In this document: piece by piece, positions 1 through 6,076 of the stretch | How positions within the stretch are numbered: position 1 is the first letter of the stretch | How the letters are laid out: every line of letters starts with the position of its first letter | Assembly: GCA_016234975.1 (NCBI GenBank) | Contig: JACRND010000022.1 | Coordinates: forward strand, 1-6,076 | Reading direction: 5' to 3' | Length of the DNA: 6,076 nt | DNA from: Nitrosarchaeum sp. | GTDB taxonomy: Archaea; Thermoproteota; Nitrososphaeria; Nitrososphaerales; Nitrosopumilaceae | Translations under genes and position numbers: made by a program | The notes under the pieces: model-generated | What the model saw: only the letters and a program-made list of their open reading frames with translations | What the model was told of the DNA's origin: nothing | Database searches by the model: none

Positions 1-1
1 A

Positions 2-883
2 TATCCAAGCTCCGTTATAATGTCTGTAATTCCTGCAAAAATTGCAGGAGTCAAGAGAATAGTAGTTGTATCTCCTCCTAATTCTGATGGAAAAATTGAT
101 CCATTAACTATTGTAGCTGCTGACATATGCGGTGCTAATGAAATTTATAAAGCTGGTGGCGCTCAAGCAATCGCTGCATTATCATTTGGCACAAAATCAA
201 TATCTAAAGTTGATAAAATAGTTGGACCCGGCGGCGCATTTGTAACAATTGCCAAGTCAATGATTAGCGAGAGGACAGCAATAGATATGCTTGCAGGTCC
301 TACTGAATTAGGAATTATTGCAGATACAACTGCAAATCCACGATATATCGCACTAGATCTCATATCACAATCAGAACATAGCACTGATACTTTTTGTTAT
401 TTGATAACAAATTCAGAAAAACTTGCAAAATCCGTAGATAAAATTATTATAGAATTATCCAATAAAATCAAGAGAAATGATTTTGTAAAAACCAGTCTTA
501 AAGAAAATGGCTTTATTGCAATCTGTAAAAATAACTCTGATATGATAAAACTTGCAAATGAATTGGCCCCTGAACACCTACAAATTATGACAAAAAATCC
601 CAATATCTTTGCATCAAAAATTACCTCTTCTGGACTAGTACTGCTGGGAAATGATACCCCATCATCTGCAAGTGACTATCTTTTAGGCTCAAATCACATT
701 TTACCCACAAATGGATTTGGTAAAATAAGAGGCTCACTTTCAGTTTTGGACTTTATCAAAATAAACACTCAGATATCTGCATCAAAACCAGTTCTATCCA
801 AAATTTCAAAATACATGAAAATACTTACCGAAGCAGAAGGACTTCCAAATCACTATGAAGCAGTACGAGGTAGAATACAATGA
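2..883 (+). CDS. hisD: Histidinol dehydrogenase, 5'-truncated by window edge
   Basis: Cytoplasmic zinc enzyme for the last two steps of histidine synthesis: L-histidinol to L-histidine with two NAD+. The frame is open from the left edge. Residues YPSSVI precede the first ATG (position 20), and this is the conserved stretch ahead of IPAKIAGV, so the ATG is internal and about 130 N-terminal residues lie outside the window. By comparison with the E. coli enzyme, all four zinc ligands are visible: Gln (368-370) and His (377-379) in QSEH, Asp (674-676) in ASDYLLG, and His (851-853) in the C-terminal LPNHYEAVRGRI. The catalytic Glu-His pair is in LAPEHLQI (572-577). The usual GPGN near the NAD site reads GPGG (224-235), a small departure from the E. 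coli form. The 293 visible codons run without interruption. The stop overlaps the hisC start as ATGA (880-883), which implies coupled translation. Confidence 0.96.
   Translation, partial: YPSSVIMSVIPAKIAGVKRIVVVSPPNSDGKIDPLTIVAADICGANEIYKAGGAQAIAALSFGTKSISKVDKIVGPGGAFVTIAKSMISERTAIDMLAGPTELGIIADTTANPRYIALDLISQSEHSTDTFCYLITNSEKLAKSVDKIIIELSNKIKRNDFVKTSLKENGFIAICKNNSDMIKLANELAPEHLQIMTKNPNIFASKITSSGLVLLGNDTPSSASDYLLGSNHILPTNGFGKIRGSLSVLDFIKINTQISASKPVLSKISKYMKILTEAEGLPNHYEAVRGRIQ
867..871 (+). promoter_or_regulatory. Shine-Dalgarno site of hisC
   Basis: GAGGT lies 8 nt upstream of the ATG at 880, inside the last codons of hisD. It matches the core of the GGAGGTGA complement of archaeal 16S rRNA. 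It supports 880, rather than the in-frame ATG at 999, as the true hisC start. That fixes the hisC start in a different frame from the body of the gene. Confidence 0.55.
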
Positions 884-1826
884 AAAAAGACTGGCTTGAC
901 AAAAAAATTAAAGAATTTTCTTCTATTGGAGGATATCAAAAACCAGAGCTACATCCTGATTTAATCAACTATCTAAATTTCTTAAAGTACATTCTTCTAT
1001 GATCGGAGTTGGAAATGGTTCCGATCAAATACTGGATTTGATACTTTCAAATTTTGCATCAAAGCAAACCAGAGTTCTTACATCAAATCCAACATTTGGG
1101 TTTTTTGAGGAAAGATGCAAACTATACTCCATTCCTGTAACTGCAATTCCTTTTTCAAGTGATATGACATTGGATGTCAAAGAATTTCTTAAAGTATCCA
1201 AAAATGCTGATATATTATATCTTGATTCTCCAAACAATCCAACTGGATTTCAGTTCCAAAAAAATGATTTACAAAAATTAGTAAAATCCTTTGATGGATT
1301 AATAATAATTGATGAAGCATATGGCGAATTCGGTGATTTTTCTTTATCTGATATGGTAAAATCCCAAGAAAATCTAGTTGTTGTACAAACACTCTCAAAG
1401 TCATTTGGTTTAGCTGGTTTAAGATTAGGATATTTTATTGCAAACAAAAAATTCACAGATGCCTTTAATCAAGTCTTACAATATCCATATCCAATCAGTA
1501 CGCTTACAATTGAATCTGCAATTCTAGCATTGGAGCAATCTGCTCAAATGAAGGACGCAGTACAAATAATCAAAGAAGAGAGAAAAAGAATAATTGAAAA
1601 CCTTAGGAAATATGATACCTTTGAAGTCTTTGATTCCAAGGCTAATTTTGTACTCTTTGATGCTCATGGATCTCACAAAAGAGTCTATGATGCCCTTATA
1701 GAACAAGGAATATCAATTAGAAAATTAGGAAAAATTGGAAAACATGATGGCTGCCTCAGGGTTACCATTGGAACTAAGGAAATGAACTCTAAATTTTTAC
1801 TTGCAATTCGTGATTTGCTAGGATGA
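880..1826 (+). pseudogene. hisC: Histidinol-phosphate aminotransferase, frame broken by an N-terminal internal deletion
   Basis: PLP-dependent, fold-type I aminotransferase that converts imidazole acetol phosphate and glutamate to histidinol phosphate. From the ATG at 880 the frame reads MKKDWLDKKIKEF, then GGYQKPELHPDLI, a normal HisC N terminus, and stops at 1000-1002. The body of the protein is in another frame, readable from about 966 (QLSKFLKVHSSMIGVGNGSDQ) to the stop at 1824-1826. That body has SPNNPTG, the IDEAYGEF aspartate-tyrosine motif, the PLP lysine in TLSKSFGLAGLRLGY (Lys codon 1398-1400), and a C-terminal CLRVTIGT arginine. The conserved block between the two parts is absent: the L-x-x-N-E-N motif and the R-Y-P region that reaches the neighbouring active site. 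Both pieces total about 316 codons against a usual 350 or so. An ATG-initiated protein from 999 would lack this block and probably be inactive. Family identity is certain; whether the lesion is biological is not. Confidence 0.93.
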
Positions 1827-2797
1827 TGTTAACAAAAAAACAATCAGGAATCTACATAGATGATTCTATTTCAGATGATTTACTCTCCATAGATGGAATA
1901 ATATTTGATTGCGATGGTGTTTTAATTGATATTACAAAGTCTTATGATCTTACAATAGTTAACACCGTAAAATATGTTTTAGAAAATTTTTTTCAAATTA
2001 CTGATAGTATTGAAATTAATTCTAAAATTATTGATGGATTCAAATCTAGTGGAGGATTCAATGATGAAGTTGATTTAACATATGCATCTATTCTTTCTCT
2101 GGTTGTTGCAAAAAAATTAAACAAACCTCAGCATGAATTTATCTCTAATGTGATGTCTAATGCCGATTCTTCAGGAATTTTGTCTGTAGAAAAATATCTT
2201 GAGAAACTTGCAGATATAAGTGACATTAAACATAAATTATCATATCCTGGAATTCGTAATGAAAATCCATTATACAAAATATTTGATCAAATATTTTACG
2301 GACCAGAACTCTATAGTAAACTCTTCAAACAAAAATCTCAATTTTCGGAATCCGGTTTGATAGATAATGATGTTGTTATAGTGAATAATCTTCTAATTGA
2401 AAAACTACAAAAAAAATTTGCTTCTAAACTTTCAATTGTGTCTGGACGAGGAAAAGAATCAATTAGATATTCTCTTAAACAATTATTGGATAAATTTGAT
2501 CTGAAAAACTCTGCATTTCTGGAAGATGAACCACGCAAACTCGCGAAGCCCAATCCTGAATCTTTAGTTCGTTCAATTAAAAGTATGAACTGCAAGCATT
2601 GTCTTTATGTTGGAGATTCAATGGAGGATTTTATCATGGCTAAAAAGGCTACCTCTCTAGGACATAAAACAACTTTTTGTGGAATTATAGGAACTAGCAA
2701 AAATCCACAACAAAAACTAGAATTATTTCAGCAAAATGGGGCTAAATTAGTCTTGGAATCTATTAATTTACTTCCGAAGGTGTTAAATTTAGAATAA
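1823..2797 (+). CDS. HAD subfamily IA phosphatase, candidate histidinol-phosphate phosphatase
   Basis: A 324-residue haloacid dehalogenase-like hydrolase with all four motifs. Motif I is FDCDGVLID (nucleophile Asp29, general acid Asp31), motif II is IVSGRG (Ser207), motif III is Lys242 in AKPNPE, and motif IV is VGDSMED (Asp265, Asp269). A helical cap of about 170 residues sits between motifs I and II, including [12 protein letters not shown] and a [10 protein letters not shown] segment. This makes it a C1-cap, subfamily IA enzyme, much longer than the usual 210-250 residues. It resembles a HAD-IA group long annotated as hypothetical. The gene overlaps the hisC stop (ATGA) and precedes hisB, and no other histidinol-phosphate phosphatase (PHP type or HisB-N type) is present. 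The context therefore suggests it dephosphorylates histidinol phosphate. That is inference; the substrate cannot be read from sequence. A second ATG at 1826 would shorten it by one residue. There is no signal peptide, so it should be cytoplasmic. Confidence 0.88.
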   Translation: MMLTKKQSGIYIDDSISDDLLSIDGIIFDCDGVLIDITKSYDLTIVNTVKYVLENFFQITDSIEINSKIIDGFKSSGGFNDEVDLTYASILSLVVAKKLNKPQHEFISNVMSNADSSGILSVEKYLEKLADISDIKHKLSYPGIRNENPLYKIFDQIFYGPELYSKLFKQKSQFSESGLIDNDVVIVNNLLIEKLQKKFASKLSIVSGRGKESIRYSLKQLLDKFDLKNSAFLEDEPRKLAKPNPESLVRSIKSMNCKHCLYVGDSMEDFIMAKKATSLGHKTTFCGIIGTSKNPQQKLELFQQNGAKLVLESINLLPKVLNLE

Positions 2798-2823
2798 GAC
2801 AAAGCACAGCTCCTGTGAAAAAT

Positions 2824-3411
2824 ATGATACCAAGAAAAAGCTCCGTAAACCGTAGTACAAAAGAAACCAGCGTATCTGTCTCTGTTAATTTGGATGGAAC
2901 AGGAAAAACCACAATCCAGACCGGAATTAATTTTCTTGATCACCTGATTACATCCTTTGGAAAACATGGAATGATGGATCTCAAAGTTAATGCAAAATCA
3001 AATGACAAAATCGAACATCACTTAATTGAAGATACTGCAATTACTATAGGCTTGGCCATTGACAAAGCTCTGGGAACAAGGAGTGGTATTACTAGATTCA
3101 GTTATGCATCTGTACCAATGGATGAATCTCTAGCTGAGGCTTCAATTGATCTAGTAAAAAGACCCTTTTGGAAATTAGGCTTGTCAATTAAACGAAATAC
3201 AATTGAAGATATATCAAAAGAAGACCTGGAACACTTTTTCCAATCACTTCTTCAAAATCTGAACAGCTGTATCCACCTTACTGTAAAGTATGGCGATAAT
3301 GATCATCATAAAGTAGAGGCTGCCATCAAATCACTGGCTGTTGCATTTAGAGAAGCATCTTCATATAAAAAAAAACAAAAAGGCATTCCAAGTACAAAAG
3401 GTTCAATGTAA
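2824..3411 (+). CDS. hisB: Imidazoleglycerol-phosphate dehydratase
   Basis: Manganese-dependent dehydratase that converts imidazole glycerol phosphate to imidazole acetol phosphate; the family forms 24-mers. It is monofunctional (about 195 residues), with no fused phosphatase domain. The sequence shows the duplicated metal-binding pattern: [14 protein letters not shown] near the N terminus, [34 protein letters not shown], then [16 protein letters not shown], ending with the characteristic GIPSTKGSM tail. All expected His and Glu ligands are present and the frame is unbroken. I prefer ATG 2824 as the start: it begins 11 residues before STKET, as in the family, and GTGA (2815-2818) lies 5 nt ahead like a weak Shine-Dalgarno. 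An in-frame GTG at 2815 would add three residues (MKN). The stop TAA directly abuts the hisH ATG at 3412. Confidence 0.96.
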   Translation: MIPRKSSVNRSTKETSVSVSVNLDGTGKTTIQTGINFLDHLITSFGKHGMMDLKVNAKSNDKIEHHLIEDTAITIGLAIDKALGTRSGITRFSYASVPMDESLAEASIDLVKRPFWKLGLSIKRNTIEDISKEDLEHFFQSLLQNLNSCIHLTVKYGDNDHHKVEAAIKSLAVAFREASSYKKKQKGIPSTKGSM

Positions 3412-3953
3412 ATGGTAAAGCTACCGTAGATGTTATTACTAATTTTGACAAGCCAAATATCTACTCTGGACTCTTACTTCCAGGAGTAGGAAATTTTGAT
3501 CCTGCAATCAAAAGTATATGCAAATCATCAAAAACTGACTTTGACGATTACGTCAAAGATAATACTCCTGTCTTAGGAATTTGTCTTGGCATGGAAATGT
3601 TTTTTGAGAAAAGTGAAGAAGGACATGAAAAGGGATTGGGTGTAATTAAGGGCGATGTAATTATTCTTCCACCGTCAATGAAAGTTCCGCATATGGGATG
3701 GAATAATTTGGAAATTAAAAGATCTGGCAAAATACTTGAAGGGGTACAGGATAGTGCTTGGGTTTATTTTGTACACTCGTATCGGGTAAAGCCTACAAAT
3801 AATGATGTGATTACGGCCGAATCTGATTATGGAATTAAGGTACCTGCAGTTGTTGAACAAGGTAACTTTTTTGGAACACAATTTCACCCAGAAAAATCTG
3901 GTAAAGTAGGCAAAATTATGATTCAAAACTTTCTAGATGTGTGTAAAAAATGA
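3412..3953 (+). pseudogene. hisH: Imidazole glycerol phosphate synthase glutaminase subunit, frame broken just after the start
   Basis: Class I glutamine amidotransferase that hydrolyses glutamine and passes ammonia to HisF. The ATG at 3412 abuts the hisB stop and begins MVK, as expected for HisH, but hits a stop after five codons (3427-3429). The real protein continues in another frame from 3411 ([17 protein letters not shown]) to the stop at 3951-3953. That part has the oxyanion strand LLLPGVGNF, the nucleophile Cys in GICLGMEM (3582-3584), VPHMGWN, YFVHSY, and the catalytic His and Glu in TQFHPEKSG (3885-3887, 3891-3893). Missing is the first beta strand with the DYGxGN-type motif and the start of the first helix, about 20 residues by comparison with E. 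coli HisH. The 180 codons in the second frame plus about 20 give the usual length near 200. The first in-frame ATG is 3591, past the nucleophile, so no functional restart exists. The stop overlaps hisA as ATGA. Confidence 0.92.
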
Positions 3954-4657
3954 AAGTTATTCCTGCAATTGATCTGATGAATGGTCAAGTAGTACGACTC
4001 TACAAGGGTGATCCTAACCAGAAAACTGTGTATAGTGATAATCCTGTAGAAATAGCAAAAAAATGGGAAGCAAATGGCGCTGATATGCTTCATTTGGTAG
4101 ATCTAGATGCAACTCTGGGTAGGGGCTCAAATTTACTGATAATTAAAAAAATTCTCCAACAGATTTCAATTCCAATTCAAGTCGCTGGTGGACTACGAGA
4201 TGAATCAACAATAAATGATGTTTCAAAAATTTCTAACAGGGTTGTTTTAGGTACATTGGCATTCAAGGATAAATCTACACTAAAAAAATTATTGTCAAAT
4301 TTGGGACCTGAAAAAATTGTAATTTCTGTTGATCATGTTGATGGTGAGATAGTAATACATGGATGGCAAAAAGAGACAGGTATCAAATTAATTGATGCTA
4401 TGCAAGAATTTCTTGCAATGGGGTTTTCTGAATTTTTATTAACAAATGTTAGTCGTGATGGAACCCTTGAAGGACCTGATTTGGAATTTTTAGAGCAAGC
4501 ATGTCAATTAGATAACGCACATGTAATTGCAAGTGGAGGAATTTCAAACATAAAAGACATACAAGATGTAAAACAAAAAAATGCATTTGGAGTAATACTA
4601 GGTAAGGCACTATATGAGAATAAAATTTCAATTGAGGAGGCAAAACAAATAGCATGA
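3950..4657 (+). CDS. hisA: ProFAR isomerase (phosphoribosylformimino-5-aminoimidazole carboxamide ribotide isomerase)
   Basis: A (beta-alpha)8 barrel that performs the Amadori-type isomerisation of ProFAR to PRFAR, the substrate of HisF. The 235 residues match the family length (T. maritima HisA is 241). The catalytic aspartates are Asp8 in [14 protein letters not shown] and Asp128 in [10 protein letters not shown], at the ends of strands 1 and 5. Phosphate-binding segments are seen in both half-barrels: QVAGGLRD and VVLGTLAF in the first, and [10 protein letters not shown] with ASGGISN in the second. The reading frame is clean from end to end, in contrast to the genes on either side. Its ATG overlaps the hisH stop and its stop overlaps the hisF ATG. 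The start is well supported because MKVIPAID is the usual N terminus. No TrpF-like fusion or bifunctional PriA signature is obvious to me. Confidence 0.96.
   Translation: MKVIPAIDLMNGQVVRLYKGDPNQKTVYSDNPVEIAKKWEANGADMLHLVDLDATLGRGSNLLIIKKILQQISIPIQVAGGLRDESTINDVSKISNRVVLGTLAFKDKSTLKKLLSNLGPEKIVISVDHVDGEIVIHGWQKETGIKLIDAMQEFLAMGFSEFLLTNVSRDGTLEGPDLEFLEQACQLDNAHVIASGGISNIKDIQDVKQKNAFGVILGKALYENKISIEEAKQIA
4634..4640 (+). promoter_or_regulatory. Possible Shine-Dalgarno site of hisF
   Basis: GAGGAGG within the last hisA codons lies 13 nt before the hisF ATG at 4654. The complementarity to the 16S tail is good, but the spacing is longer than the usual 5-9 nt. The Glu-Glu codons of hisA could produce the match by chance, and coupling through the ATGA overlap may make it unnecessary. 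Confidence 0.3.
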
Positions 4658-5444
4658 CTCTTACAAAAAGAATAATTCCATGCCTTGATGTAAAAAATGG
4701 TCGAGTAGTAAAGGGCCTTCATTTTGAGTCAATTAAAGATGCAGGAGATCCTGTAGAGTTGGCTAAAAAGTATAGTAATGAGGGTGCTGATGAGCTTGTT
4801 TTTCTGGATATTACTGCATCTGATGAGCAAAGAAAAACAATCAAGGATTTAGTTAGAAAAGTTGCAGAAGTAATTGATATACCATTTACAGTTGGAGGTG
4901 GTGTAAAGTCGTTAGAAGATGCAAGAAATATTTTACTTAATGGTGCTGATAAAGTAGGAATCAATACAGGTGCAATAAAAAATCCACATATCATTACTGA
5001 ACTAATGGAACTATTTGGAAGACAATGTGTTGTAGTTGCAATTGACGCTAAAAGGATTTTTGATATTCAAAAAGGCAAAAATATCTTTTCTGAGAATGGA
5101 AAACAATTTTGGTTTGAAGTTTTTATTTATGGTGGAAAAGAAGCAACTGGCATTGATGTCATTGAATGGGCAAAAAAAGCTGAAAAACTTGGTGCAGGAG
5201 AAATACTTCTTACCAGCATTGATAAAGATGGCACAAAAGACGGATATGATATGAAATTGCCAATTCTGTATTCATTCCCGTTATTGCACCTGGTGGGTGT
5301 GGCAAACCAGATGATATGGTGGATGTTTTTAAGAAATCAAACGTTGATGCCGCTTTGGCAGCTTCTATATTTCACTATCAAACTCATGGTGTAAATGGAG
5401 TAAAGATGTACCTTAAAGAAAAGCAAATTTCTGTAAGATTATAA
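4654..5444 (+). pseudogene. hisF: Imidazole glycerol phosphate synthase cyclase subunit, frame broken near the C terminus
   Basis: Cyclase subunit, a (beta-alpha)8 barrel partner of HisH that makes imidazole glycerol phosphate and AICAR from PRFAR and ammonia. The first frame is intact through [14 protein letters not shown] (catalytic Asp12), [32 protein letters not shown] (Asp131), [10 protein letters not shown] and [18 protein letters not shown], to about 5259. It then reads a meaningless tail to a stop at 5392-5394. The true C terminus is in another frame from about 5259: [19 protein letters not shown], then [18 protein letters not shown], ending KQISVRL at 5442-5444. The segment between GYD and the IPVIAPGG strand is about 13 nt shorter than in T. 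maritima HisF; restoring 13 nt gives exactly 268 codons, a normal archaeal length. As it stands, the protein loses strand 7 and its phosphate-binding GG, plus strand 8, and should be inactive. A simple sequencing or assembly error cannot be excluded. Confidence 0.92.
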
Positions 5445-5467
5445 GCTATACATTGTGATTTAAAATA

Positions 5468-5797
5468 ATGAAAAAATCAATTAATGACATTGATTTTGCA
5501 AAAAGTGATGGGCTGGTTCCAGTAATTGTTCAAGACGTAAATACAAAAGATGTGTTGACTCTAGCTTACTCTAACAAAGAATCACTTGAGCTGACTAAAA
5601 AAACTGGTAACTCTTGGTTTTGGAGTCGTTCTAGAAATAAACTTTGGATGAAAGGCGAAGAATCTGGTAACACACAAAAAGTAAAAGAGATTCTTGTTGA
5701 TTGTGATTCTGATGCAATTATTTATCTTGTAGAGTCATCAGGACCAGCATGTCATACTGGTGAAAAGATTTGCTTTCACAATAATTTAGAAAAATAA
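5468..5797 (+). CDS. hisI: Phosphoribosyl-AMP cyclohydrolase
   Basis: Zinc- and magnesium-dependent hydrolase that opens the adenine ring of PR-AMP to give ProFAR. The 109 residues correspond to the monofunctional archaeal form, without the fused HisE pyrophosphohydrolase domain found in enterobacteria. Conserved blocks in order are [39 protein letters not shown], the magnesium motif DCDSD (Asp78, Asp80, Asp82), and the zinc cysteines Cys79, Cys95 (GPACHTGE) and Cys102 (ICFHN). The frame is intact. It starts 23 nt after the frame-corrected hisF stop. A weak Shine-Dalgarno-like GTGAT (5455-5459) lies 8 nt upstream of the ATG. It is the last gene of the operon: its stop (5795-5797) is one base from the stop of the converging gene. 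Confidence 0.96.
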   Translation: MKKSINDIDFAKSDGLVPVIVQDVNTKDVLTLAYSNKESLELTKKTGNSWFWSRSRNKLWMKGEESGNTQKVKEILVDCDSDAIIYLVESSGPACHTGEKICFHNNLEK

Positions 5798-5798
5798 T
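5781..5798 (-). terminator. T-rich tract, possible terminator of the - strand gene
   Basis: Read on the - strand, the bases just past the converging gene's stop are ATTATTTTTCTAAATTAT. This includes a run of five T, the kind of hairpin-free T tract at which archaeal RNA polymerase terminates. It lies inside the last hisI codons, so the gene's 3' end would overlap hisI. In such AT-rich DNA a tract like this can occur by chance. Confidence 0.3.
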
Positions 5799-6076
5799 CT
5801 AACAGACAGGTTCAATATCTGTTCCTGGAACAACATCTTTTGTTATCTCAAAATAGAGGTTTGGATAATCGGTTCCTCTGAAAACCACTGCCCACTTTCC
5901 AATTATATCGTCAACTGAACATATTCCTTTATCTTTTAAAATATGAGGTTCTAGATAGTAATTGAATTCAGGTTTTGCAGCTCCATCAAATGGAATGGCC
6001 AAATATACTGAATAATGCGTTTCATTTAGTTGTCTCATAAATGCAATCTGTCCTTTGTCATTTTCATTTAATCCGC
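5799..6076 (-). CDS. Conserved-looking protein of unknown function, 5'-truncated by window edge
   Basis: I do not recognise this protein. The - strand frame is open from the right edge (reading GLNENDKGQIAF before the first internal ATG at 6038) to a TAG at 5799-5801, giving 91 complete C-terminal codons. The start is outside the window; the ATG at 6038 is probably internal, because the frame continues coherently upstream of it. The visible part alternates hydrophobic and polar residues (HYSVYLAIPFDGAAKPEF, then IIGKWAVVFRGTDYPNLYFEI), suggesting beta strands of a compact, perhaps extracytoplasmic, domain. There are no transmembrane segments in this part, two cysteines (GICSV and the very last residue), and no catalytic motif I can name. 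It converges on hisI with one base between the stops. Nothing links it to histidine synthesis. Real coding is supported by unbroken frame, sensible composition and tight packing against hisI. Confidence 0.7.
   Translation of the reverse strand, partial: GLNENDKGQIAFMRQLNETHYSVYLAIPFDGAAKPEFNYYLEPHILKDKGICSVDDIIGKWAVVFRGTDYPNLYFEITKDVVPGTDIEPVC

Noticed and set aside
880..1002. Programmed ribosomal frameshifting or a separate 40-residue small protein ahead of hisC.
   Set aside because: The short frame is a recognisable HisC N terminus, and about 35-45 residues are missing at the join, so a ribosomal slip would not restore the enzyme.
2815..2823. GTG at 2815 as the hisB start.
   Set aside because: It is possible, but ATG 2824 already gives a normal-length N terminus and GTGA at 2815 looks more like a ribosome-binding site for it.
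4719..4994. A 91-codon open frame on the - strand opposite hisF.
   Set aside because: It is the antisense shadow of well-conserved hisF codons, with low-complexity Ser/Ile/Leu composition; other antisense frames in the window are rejected for the same reason.
5036..5254. A + strand open frame of 72 codons inside hisF.
   Set aside because: Here the first hisF frame encodes the conserved Asp131 and GGKEATGID regions, so this overlapping frame is incidental.
3950..5444. hisA and hisF as a recent tandem duplication.
   Set aside because: The similarity (IPxxDxxNGxVV starts, paired half-barrel aspartates) is the ancient, well-known paralogy of these barrels, not a local event.
5445..5467. TATA-like TTTAAAATA just before hisI as an internal promoter.
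   Set aside because: It sits within 10 nt of the ATG, too close for an archaeal TATA box (about 25 nt upstream of the transcription start), and such strings are common in this AT-rich DNA.
1..6076. CRISPR array, insertion sequence, tRNA, rRNA or defence system.
   Set aside because: No regularly spaced repeats, terminal inverted repeats, transposase motifs or structured RNA candidates were seen; genes fill essentially the whole window.

Overview
The window is a 6.1 kb, AT-rich piece of a histidine biosynthesis operon. Eight consecutive + strand genes run from position 2 to 5797, and an unrelated, converging gene occupies the right edge. The low GC content, the single-function hisI, the HAD phosphatase between hisC and hisB, and the wording of the proteins fit an ammonia-oxidising archaeon of the Nitrosopumilus type (Nitrososphaerota, formerly Thaumarchaeota). 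That assignment is recognition from memory, not a search result.

Layout: hisD (C-terminal two thirds, entering from the left), hisC, a HAD-IA phosphatase gene, hisB, hisH, hisA, hisF, hisI, then a - strand gene of unknown function that leaves the window on the right. Spacing is very tight. Stop and start overlap as ATGA at hisD/hisC (880-883), hisC/HAD (1823-1826), hisH/hisA (3950-3953) and hisA/hisF (4654-4657). The hisB stop directly abuts the hisH ATG. Only HAD-hisB (26 nt to the preferred ATG) and hisF-hisI (23 nt) have gaps. This is one cotranscribed and probably translationally coupled unit.

Pathway: HisI opens the purine ring of PR-AMP, HisA isomerises ProFAR, and HisH plus HisF make imidazole glycerol phosphate and AICAR. 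HisB dehydrates it, HisC transaminates, a phosphatase gives histidinol, and HisD oxidises that to histidine. The HAD gene sits where the phosphatase step is needed and is a reasonable candidate for it. hisG and hisE are not in the window.

The main oddity is that three of the eight genes are out of frame. hisC lacks roughly 35-45 residues near its N terminus, hisH lacks about 20 residues right after its start, and hisF lacks about 4 residues near its C-terminal phosphate-binding loop. Each lesion looks like a short deletion of 3n+1 bases, while the rest of each gene is well conserved. The cause is either very recent decay of the operon or, at least as likely, assembly or cloning errors. I see no mobile element, CRISPR array, RNA gene or novel system here.
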